Assembly: GCA_030550015.1 (NCBI GenBank)
Contig: JAUQQG010000064.1
Coordinates: 1 to 38,800, forward strand
Source: a bacterium
GTDB taxonomy: Bacteria > Sysuimicrobiota > Sysuimicrobiia > Sysuimicrobiales > Thermofontiviventaceae
Direction: 5' to 3'
DNA: 38,800 nt
This document shows, piece after piece, positions 33,229 through 38,800 of the stretch. Both the position numbers and the translations under genes were made by a program. Below the pieces are notes generated by a model that saw only the letters and a program-made list of their open reading frames with translations, was not told where the DNA came from and did no database searches. Every line of letters starts with the position of its first letter. The first letter of the stretch is position 1.

Positions 33229-33276
33229 ATGAACCCAGCGAATACACATGTGGAATGGCTACGGGAAGGAAACTGA
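33229..33276 (+). CDS. Possible 15-codon leader peptide overlapping the start of the DUF47 fusion gene
   Basis: ATG at 33229 follows GGAGG by 7 bases, the best ribosome site in this interval, and opens MNPANTHVEWLREGN before a TGA at 33274-33276. The fusion gene ATG at 33255 lies inside it in another frame and has no ribosome site. It could couple translation of the two, or be a chance ORF. Confidence 0.3.
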   Translation: MNPANTHVEWLREGN

Positions 33277-34226
33277 TCGATCAGGGTACCACCCCCCCAC
33301 AGCCCCCTTCCGGGGTTCCGGACCGGGAGCTTAGCCTCCTCGAGGAGATGGTGCGCACAATCCTGGAAGCTGCAGAGGTTTTGACCTCCGCAATGGAGGG
33401 CGAGGTCCCATTCCCCCAAGCGTGGCAAGCCATCCTGGACCTGGAGCACAAGGGCGATGCCATTGCCCGGGATCTCTTCGATGCCCTGATGGTTCCACAC
33501 CAGCCCCCCGCGGATGGGGAGGCCCTCAAGGCGCTCATGGGGTACCTCGACGACGTCCTCGATGCCATCGAGGCCGGCGCAGCGAGGCTCGTGATCTACC
33601 ACATCCACCGCCCTATCCCGCAAGCTCGGGAGATGGCCAGGATCGTGCGCGAGTCTGCCCAACAACTCCACGAGGCCGTGGGACAGCTTCGGCGTATGCA
33701 GGAGGTATTCCCCCACACGAGGGCCCTTCACCGCCTGGAGAACCGTGCCGACGACCTGCTGCGGGAGGGGCTAGAGCTCCTGTTCACCGAGGAGGAAGAC
33801 CTCAAGAACGTGCTGAAGTGGAAGGACATCTTCGAGGCGCTGGAGGCCAGCACCGACCGGTGCGAGGACGTCGCCAACGTCCTGGAGACGCTCCTCATCC
33901 AGACCGGAGGAGCCGGGAGGCTTGTTGCCGGCCGCGTGGTGATCGACGTGGACCGCCACGAGGTCACCGTCGCTGGGAAACCTGTAGCGCTTTCCACAAA
34001 GGAGTTCGGTGTGCTCCACCTCCTCCTCCGCCACCAGGGGAAAGTGGTGCGCCGCGAGCGGCTACTGAACGAGGTGTGGGGAGAGGACTATTTCGGCGAT
34101 ACCCGGACACTCGATACCCACATCGGATGGCTCCGCAAAAAGTTGGAAGCGGAAGGCGGCATTCGCATCGTGACCGTCCGCGGCATCGGCTACCGGCTGG
34201 ACCTCAGCGATCGGACTTCCTCGTGA
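33255..34226 (+). CDS. DUF47 (PhoU-like) domain fused to OmpR/PhoB-type winged-helix DNA-binding domain
   Basis: A 323-residue protein with an unusual architecture. Residues 25-215 are a complete DUF47/COG1392 domain, the PhoU relative linked to phosphate transport, with conserved acidic segments: LEHKGDAI, GYLDDVLDAIE, LENRADDLL and STDRCEDVANVLE. Residues 222-318 form a Trans_reg_C winged helix: VVIDVDRHEVTVAGKPVALS, TKEFGVLHLLLRHQGKVVRR, VWGEDYFGDTRTLDTHIGWL and VTVRGIGYRL. There is no receiver domain or phosphoacceptor aspartate. The reading frame is continuous and pstSCAB-phoU follow, so it may sense the transporter's state through its PhoU-like part and bind DNA directly. The start at 33255 is chosen as the only ATG before the domain. 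The fusion is visible; function is inferred. Confidence 0.85.
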   Translation: MATGRKLIDQGTTPPQPPSGVPDRELSLLEEMVRTILEAAEVLTSAMEGEVPFPQAWQAILDLEHKGDAIARDLFDALMVPHQPPADGEALKALMGYLDDVLDAIEAGAARLVIYHIHRPIPQAREMARIVRESAQQLHEAVGQLRRMQEVFPHTRALHRLENRADDLLREGLELLFTEEEDLKNVLKWKDIFEALEASTDRCEDVANVLETLLIQTGGAGRLVAGRVVIDVDRHEVTVAGKPVALSTKEFGVLHLLLRHQGKVVRRERLLNEVWGEDYFGDTRTLDTHIGWLRKKLEAEGGIRIVTVRGIGYRLDLSDRTSS

Positions 34227-34266
34227 GGTACTGCGCCCCACGATTTTGCATCCCCTTGGAATAGAT

Positions 34267-34310
34267 TTCAACCTCCCTTCAAATTCCTATCCCCACATCT
34301 TCACTTCTCC
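34267..34310 (+). promoter_or_regulatory. Tandem 11-bp repeats upstream of pstS (Pho-box-like)
   Basis: Four consecutive 11-bp blocks start at 34267, 34278, 34289 and 34300. Three begin with TTCA: TTCAACCTCCC, TTCAAATTCCT and TTCACTTCTCC; the third block is degenerate. A weak -10 (TACGCT, 34315-34320) follows 5 bases after the last block, with no good -35. That is the layout of activator-dependent PhoB-type promoters. The same motif precedes the DUF47 fusion gene. Confidence 0.6.
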
Positions 34311-34353
34311 CGCGTACGCTGAACAGCAGAAAAACCACGATAGGAGGAAAAAG

Positions 34354-35421
34354 ATGCGAAATATGCGAAAGGCCTGGATTTCCTTGGTACTGGTTGCCCT
34401 TGCAGTTCCTTTGCTCGTTGGAAGCATCAGTACCTCCCATGCCCAGGCACCTGTGACGCTCAACGGGGCAGGCGCAACATTCCCCTACCCGCTCTATTCG
34501 AAATGGTCCCAAGTGTATGCGGCAGAAAAGGGCGTCCGGATCAACTACCAGTCCATTGGCTCAGGCGGCGGCATCCGGCAGTTCATTGCGAAGACCGTGG
34601 ATTTTGGCGCCAGCGACGGCCCAATGACAGATGAGCAGATCCGCCAAGCCGGCGGCCGCGTCTTGCACATCCCGATGGTGGCGGGCGCGGTGGTCCCCGT
34701 GTACAACATCCCGGGCGTCGGGCCTGGACTGAACTTCACCGGAGACGTTCTCGCCGACATCTTCCTCGGGAAGATCACCAAGTGGAACGACCCGCGCCTA
34801 GCTAAGCTCAACCCAAACGTCAAGCTCCCCTCAGCTGACATCGTCGTAGTGCACCGGTCCGACGGCTCCGGCACGACGGCGATCTGGGCGAACTACCTCA
34901 GCAAGGTGAGCGCGGAGTGGAAGTCCAAGGTCGGCGAGGGCACCTCGGTGAACTGGCCCACCGGCCTCGGGGGAAAGGGAAACGAAGGCGTAGCGGGGCT
35001 GGTCAGGCAGACCCCCAATTCGCTGGGCTACGTGGAACTTGCCTACGCGGTGACCAACAAGATGACGTTTGGAAAGGTCCGCAACAAGGCTGGCCAGTTC
35101 ATCCAAGCGTCGCTATCGACCACCACCAGGGCAATGGAGGGCGCTCTGAAAGCAATCCCAGAGGACTACCGGATTTTCATCACCGACCCTGAGGGAAGGG
35201 ATGTCTATCCCATCGCCGGTTTCACTTGGATCCTCATCTACGGGGAGCAACCCGACCCGGTGAAGGGGAAAGCCCTGGTGGAGTTCCTTTGGTGGGCGAC
35301 CCACGATGGACAGAAGTATGCCCCGCCGCTCCTCTATGCGCCTCTGTCCAAGGGTCTGGTTCAACGCATTGAGAAGACCCTGAAGACCGTCACATCGAGG
35401 GGGGAACCCCTCCTGCCGTAG
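34354..35421 (+). CDS. pstS: Phosphate ABC transporter substrate-binding protein
   Basis: A 355-residue periplasmic phosphate receptor. The signal peptide (RKAWISLVLVALAVPLLVGS) ends at the SHA-QA signal-peptidase site, with no lipobox cysteine. Binding-site segments are NGAGATFPYPLYSKWSQVY, YQSIGSGGGIRQFIAKTVDF, GASDGPMTD and HRSDGSGTTAIW. GGAGG sits 7 bases before the ATG at 34354; the longer reading from 34246 covers the promoter repeats. It starts the pst operon after the DUF47 fusion gene and is probably its main target. Confidence 0.96.
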   Translation: MRNMRKAWISLVLVALAVPLLVGSISTSHAQAPVTLNGAGATFPYPLYSKWSQVYAAEKGVRINYQSIGSGGGIRQFIAKTVDFGASDGPMTDEQIRQAGGRVLHIPMVAGAVVPVYNIPGVGPGLNFTGDVLADIFLGKITKWNDPRLAKLNPNVKLPSADIVVVHRSDGSGTTAIWANYLSKVSAEWKSKVGEGTSVNWPTGLGGKGNEGVAGLVRQTPNSLGYVELAYAVTNKMTFGKVRNKAGQFIQASLSTTTRAMEGALKAIPEDYRIFITDPEGRDVYPIAGFTWILIYGEQPDPVKGKALVEFLWWATHDGQKYAPPLLYAPLSKGLVQRIEKTLKTVTSRGEPLLP

Positions 35422-35432
35422 AGGAAACAACC

Positions 35433-36391
35433 ATGGCATCGGAGCTGGTACAACAATCGTAAGACCGGTCGCCAAGCGCAACGGCGACCGCATCTTTTCC
35501 CTCTTCCTCGTTGTCGTCACAGCGGCAGTGCCCCTGCTCATGGGAGCCATCCTCGTCGCGCTCACGTCGGCAGCGTGGCCGGCCATCCGACAGTTTGGGT
35601 TGGCGTTCTTCGTCACGTCCACGTGGGATCCTGTTGCCCTGAAGTTCGGCGCGCTCCCGTTCATCTACGGGACGCTGGTATCCTCGGCGCTCGCCCTTGC
35701 CCTGGCGGTCCCCCTCGGCCTCGGGGTTGCGATCTTCCTGTCCGAGATGGTGCCGGATTGGCTCCGCGCGCCCATCCGCTTCCTCGTCGAGCTCCTCGCA
35801 GCGATCCCCAGCGTGGTGTACGGGCTGTGGGGGATCTTCGTCTTGGTGCCGTGGGTGCGAACCGCCCTCGGCCCTTTCCTCAAGGCTCATCTGGGGTTTC
35901 TCCCCCTGTTTACTGGCCCGCCCATCGGCATTGGCATGCTCACGGCTGGGTTGATCCTGGCCATCATGATCATCCCGTTCATCGTCGCAGTCGGCACGGA
36001 GGTCATGCGCGCGGTCCCCAACACCCAACGAGAAGCTGCGATCGCGCTTGGAGCGACCCGGTGGGAGACGACGCGCACCGCCATATTGCCCTATGCACGC
36101 TCCGGGATCATCGGAGCCATCTTTCTCGCCCTGGCGCGTGCGTTGGGAGAGACCATGGCCGTCACCATGGTCATCGGCAACGTCCCCCAGATCAAAGCTT
36201 CGCTCCTGGCGCCTGCGCACACGATCCCTGCTGTCATTGCAAACGAGTTCACCGAAGCTACGACCGATCTTTACCTCGCAGCGCTGCTGTATGCAGGGCT
36301 TGTCCTCTTCGTCGTGACCCTGGTCGTCAACATTCTCGCGCGGCTCCTGGTCACACGGGTGGCGAGGGGCGTGGAGGCGATTCGGGAGTAG
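35433..36391 (+). CDS. pstC: Phosphate ABC transporter permease PstC, apparent 1-base frameshift near the start
   Basis: The uninterrupted frame runs from a GTG at 35528 to 36391 (287 residues), but it would cut through the first membrane segment. The same frame is open further upstream and reads RPVAKRNGDRIFSLFLVVV, a normal PstC N terminus, without a usable start codon. An ATG at 35433 with GAGGAAA upstream opens MASELVQQS and stops at once. One missing G at about 35459 (TCGG read as TCG) would join the two. The rest is intact: six membrane segments and the EAA loop (NTQREAAIALGATRWETTRT). The protein is one half of the phosphate pore. Confidence 0.85.
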
Positions 36392-36393
36392 CC

Positions 36394-37239
36394 ATGGACC
36401 TGCGATACTACAGGAGAAAGTGGACGGATGCCGCAATGACGGCTGTGACGTTGCTGTGCACAGCCATTGTCCTCGCCCCGCTCTTTCTGATCTTGCTCTT
36501 CCTCGTAAAAACCGGCATCTCCGCGATCAACTGGGATTTCTTTACCAAGCTGCCAGGCCCAGCCGGCGAACCAGGAGGAGGCATGGCCAACGCCATGGTA
36601 GGAACTCTGATCCTCGTCACCCTGGCCGGGTTGATGGGAGTCCCCCTGGGAGTGTTTGCAGGCCTCTATGTCGCGGAGCATCCAAAAGCCCGACTTGCCG
36701 CCGTCGCTCGGTTTACGGCTGACGTCCTCAATGGAGTGCCCAGCATCGTGGCAGGGCTGTTCGCCTACGTTGTGATCGTCCTGCCGATGCGACATTTCAG
36801 CGCGCTATCCGGAGGCCTGGCACTGGCGGTGCTCCTCCTTCCCATCGTTCTGCGGACCACGGAGGAGATGGTACGGTTGGTGCCGCAGAGCATCCGGGAG
36901 GCCGCGCTCGCCCTCGGGATCCCTTGGTGGAGAATGACCTTGCGCGTCACCCTGCCCACGGCTGCAGCCGGGATCACCACAGGGATCATGGTGGGGGTGG
37001 CTCGCATTGCTGGGGAGACGGCGCCACTTTTGTTCACGGCTTTTGGGAACCGGTTTTGGAACTGGAACCCTCTCCAGCCAATAGCCGCGCTGCCCTTGCA
37101 GATCTTCTCTTATGCCATCTCACCATTTGAGGACTGGCACCGCCAGGCCTGGGCTGGGGCTCTAGTGCTGGTGACCATTGTGCTTGGGCTCAACATCATA
37201 GCCCGCTATGCAGCAACCCGTCAAACAAAACCACAATGA
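36394..37239 (+). CDS. pstA: Phosphate ABC transporter permease PstA
   Basis: A 281-residue permease with six membrane segments, first at TAVTLLCTAIVLAPLFLILL. Family features are GGGMANAMVGTLILVTLAGL, the EAA loop PQSIREAALALGIPWWRMTL, and ARIAGETAPLLFTAFGNRFW. The ATG at 36394 follows the pstC stop by 2 bases with GGGAG as ribosome site. Long in-frame sequence upstream belongs to the shadow of pstC and is not part of the gene. It pairs with PstC. Confidence 0.95.
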   Translation: MDLRYYRRKWTDAAMTAVTLLCTAIVLAPLFLILLFLVKTGISAINWDFFTKLPGPAGEPGGGMANAMVGTLILVTLAGLMGVPLGVFAGLYVAEHPKARLAAVARFTADVLNGVPSIVAGLFAYVVIVLPMRHFSALSGGLALAVLLLPIVLRTTEEMVRLVPQSIREAALALGIPWWRMTLRVTLPTAAAGITTGIMVGVARIAGETAPLLFTAFGNRFWNWNPLQPIAALPLQIFSYAISPFEDWHRQAWAGALVLVTIVLGLNIIARYAATRQTKPQ

Positions 37240-37264
37240 AACGCGAAGGAGCTGAGAAGGGACC

Positions 37265-38080
37265 ATGAAACAGGTGATCGAACCCATCGAGGGCGTGCGG
37301 AAGGCCGTGACCGAGATGGAACAGAGAGCACAGATTCAGATACGAGACCTGCATGCGTGGTTTGACACACACCACGTCCTGCGGGGAATCACCTTGGAAA
37401 TCGTCGAGCACAAGGTGACCGCGATCATCGGGCCTTCGGGGTGCGGGAAGACCACCTTCCTGCGGTGTCTGAATCGCATGCACGAGCTGGTCCCGGGTGC
37501 TCGCGTGAAGGGGCAAATCTTGATCGACGGCCAGGACATCTATGCCCCCGGAGTCGACCCCGTCTTCATCCGCCGCCGCATCGGCATGGTCTTCCAGAAG
37601 CCCAACCCCTTCCCCACGATGAGCATCTACGACAACGTGGCAGCGGGGCTCAAGCTCGCCGGAGAACGGAACCGGCGCAAGCTGGATGAGATCGTTGAAC
37701 GGGCCCTCCGCCAGGCGGCGCTCTGGGATGAGGTGAAGGATCGCCTCCACAAGCCCGGAACCAGTCTTTCCGGTGGCCAACAGCAAAGGTTGTGCATCGC
37801 TAGAGCCCTCGCCGTGGAGCCGCAGGTTCTCCTCATGGACGAGCCTGCTTCTGCCCTCGATCCGGCTTCCACCCTCCGCATCGAGGAACTGGCGAGGGAG
37901 CTGGCGAAGGAGATCACCATCGTCATTGTGACGCACAACATGCAGCAAGCTGCGCGGGTCTCCGACTTCACCGCCTTCCTCCTCGAGGGAGAACTCGTGG
38001 AGTACGGACCCACGGACCAGATCTTCACCAAGCCAAAAGACCCGCGCACAGAGGACTACATCACCGGGAGGTTCGGATAG
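37265..38080 (+). CDS. pstB: Phosphate ABC transporter ATPase PstB
   Basis: A 271-residue ATPase driving phosphate uptake. Walker A is [17 protein letters not shown], the Q-loop is [20 protein letters not shown], the signature is [15 protein letters not shown], Walker B is [13 protein letters not shown], and the H-loop is [17 protein letters not shown]. The C-terminal [18 protein letters not shown] is diagnostic for PstB. The N-terminal extension of about 22 residues before the ATPase fold is longer than usual, so a later start is possible, but GAAGGG before this ATG supports it. Confidence 0.97.
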   Translation: MKQVIEPIEGVRKAVTEMEQRAQIQIRDLHAWFDTHHVLRGITLEIVEHKVTAIIGPSGCGKTTFLRCLNRMHELVPGARVKGQILIDGQDIYAPGVDPVFIRRRIGMVFQKPNPFPTMSIYDNVAAGLKLAGERNRRKLDEIVERALRQAALWDEVKDRLHKPGTSLSGGQQQRLCIARALAVEPQVLLMDEPASALDPASTLRIEELARELAKEITIVIVTHNMQQAARVSDFTAFLLEGELVEYGPTDQIFTKPKDPRTEDYITGRFG

Positions 38081-38092
38081 GACGGGAGACTT

Positions 38093-38758
38093 ATGGGAGA
38101 CCATCTCCGCGAGGCGTTTGACCGGGAACTGCAGGCTCTCCAGGAAGATCTCCTGGAGATGGCCAGAGCGACGGGTGAGCAGATCCACCGCGCCGTGGAA
38201 GCTCTCAAGGCGCTCGACGTGGATCTCGCTGACACCATCATCGCCGCGGACTATTTCATCGACCAGATGCAAGACCAGCTGGAACAGCGTTGTGTCCGGC
38301 TTCTGGCTACCCAGCAACCCATGGGCAGGGATCTCCGGGCGATCATGGCAGCCTTCGCCATCGGGATCGATCTGGAAAGGATGGCCGATCATGCCGAAGG
38401 GATCGCCAAAGCCACCAAGCGCCTCTCCGGCCGTCCCCACCTGAAACCCCTCATCGACATTCCCAGGATGGAGGAAATCTTTCAGGGGATGCTCGCGGAC
38501 GCGCTGAATGCCTACATCAACAGGGACCCAGACCTCGCCGAGCGGATGACCGCGCAGGACGACGTGGTGGATGCCCTCCGCACCCAAGTCTTCAGGGAGC
38601 TGTTGACCATCATGATGGAAGACCCCAGAACCATCTCCCAAGCCCTTGACCTCATCCTCGTCGCCCAGCACCTCGAGCGCGCCGCTGACCACGCCACGAA
38701 CATCGGGGAGCGGGTCATCTACATGGTCACCGGCGAGTTGAAGGAGCTCAACGTTTAA
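38093..38758 (+). CDS. phoU: Phosphate signalling protein PhoU
   Basis: A 221-residue, all-helical PhoU with two repeats of the three-helix unit. Metal-binding segments are TIIAADYFIDQMQDQLEQRC and IDLERMADHAEGIAKATKR in the first repeat, and AQHLERAADHATNIGERVIY in the second. It lies 12 bases after pstB and completes the pst set. It normally couples PstB state to a sensor kinase. No phoR is seen here; the DUF47 fusion at the head of the locus gives a second PhoU-type domain. The 42 bases after its stop hold nothing I recognise. Confidence 0.96.
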   Translation: MGDHLREAFDRELQALQEDLLEMARATGEQIHRAVEALKALDVDLADTIIAADYFIDQMQDQLEQRCVRLLATQQPMGRDLRAIMAAFAIGIDLERMADHAEGIAKATKRLSGRPHLKPLIDIPRMEEIFQGMLADALNAYINRDPDLAERMTAQDDVVDALRTQVFRELLTIMMEDPRTISQALDLILVAQHLERAADHATNIGERVIYMVTGELKELNV

Positions 38759-38800
38759 AGATCGGGTATCCTCACCTGGGAGAGCTCGACGCCGGCCTGC

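Noticed and set aside
32361-33254. Upstream extension of the DUF47 fusion frame by about 300 codons
   Set aside because: The extension is antisense to rplY and part of pth and covers the rplY promoter, so the start at 33255 is used.
35575-36393. Upstream extension of the pstA frame
   Set aside because: It is an out-of-frame shadow of pstC; PstA family sequence begins only at 36394.
37196-38692. Long minus-strand open frame (498 codons) opposite pstB and phoU
   Set aside because: It is the mirror of two clear genes (pstB and phoU) and has no family-like sequence or ribosome site of its own.
1-38800. tRNA, rRNA, CRISPR array, insertion sequence or prophage
   Set aside because: No cloverleaf-like intergenic sequence, regular short repeats, transposase motifs or phage genes were seen; gaps between genes are all under 300 bases.

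Overview
This window reads as a chromosomal segment of a moderately GC-rich bacterium. There is no rRNA, tRNA, CRISPR array, insertion sequence or phage gene, and genes are tightly packed. All four solute-binding proteins carry cleavable signal peptides without a lipobox cysteine (one has a twin-arginine motif), which suggests a diderm envelope. Several promoters place a TATAAT-like -10 box only 8-13 nt before the start codon, so some mRNAs are probably leaderless. I cannot assign a lineage; the gene set (UPF0182, SlyD-type FKBP, N-acylamino acid racemase family, several sugar ABC systems) fits a heterotrophic, possibly thermophilic, deep-branching bacterium.

Layout. 1-540 (-): start of a cation/proton antiporter with an apparent 1-base frameshift, behind a strong promoter and a structured leader of about 110 nt. 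781-2731 (+): GNAT acyltransferase coupled to an N-acylamino acid racemase / o-succinylbenzoate synthase family enzyme. 2803-6389: UPF0182 membrane protein (-), DUF59 protein (+), SlyD-like FKBP (-). 6571-14671 (-): FCD-type GntR regulator, class III CoA-transferase, HMG-CoA-lyase-family enzyme, aconitase-family dehydratase (two subunits) and a four-gene SsuABC/TauABC-like transporter. I read this as one uptake and breakdown module for a branched C5-like dicarboxylate (citramalate, mesaconate, citraconate or itaconate type). 14903-23218: RhaI-type sugar isomerase (-) diverging from a (+) run of HutC-type GntR regulator, MalEFG-like sugar transporter, aldo/keto reductase, PfkB kinase and HAD phosphatase. 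23175-29984 (-): rbsD-lacI-rbsK-rbsB-rbsA-rbsC plus an epimerase that resembles AlsE (allulose-6-phosphate 3-epimerase) more than Rpe. The two sugar loci together could form an allose/allulose or ribose route. 30022-33065 (-): membrane-bound phosphodiesterase-like protein, pth, rplY. 33255-38758 (+): phosphate locus.

The strongest candidate for an undescribed system is the phosphate locus. Its first gene encodes a full DUF47 (PhoU-like) domain fused to an OmpR/PhoB-type winged-helix DNA-binding domain with no receiver domain. It is followed by pstS, pstC, pstA, pstB and phoU, and no phoR or phoB is seen. Eleven-base direct repeats close to TTCAAATTCCT lie upstream of both the fusion gene and pstS, as expected if the fusion protein binds DNA there and controls itself and the transporter. 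Two genes (antiporter, pstC) carry apparent single-base losses in short G/C runs, which may be assembly errors.
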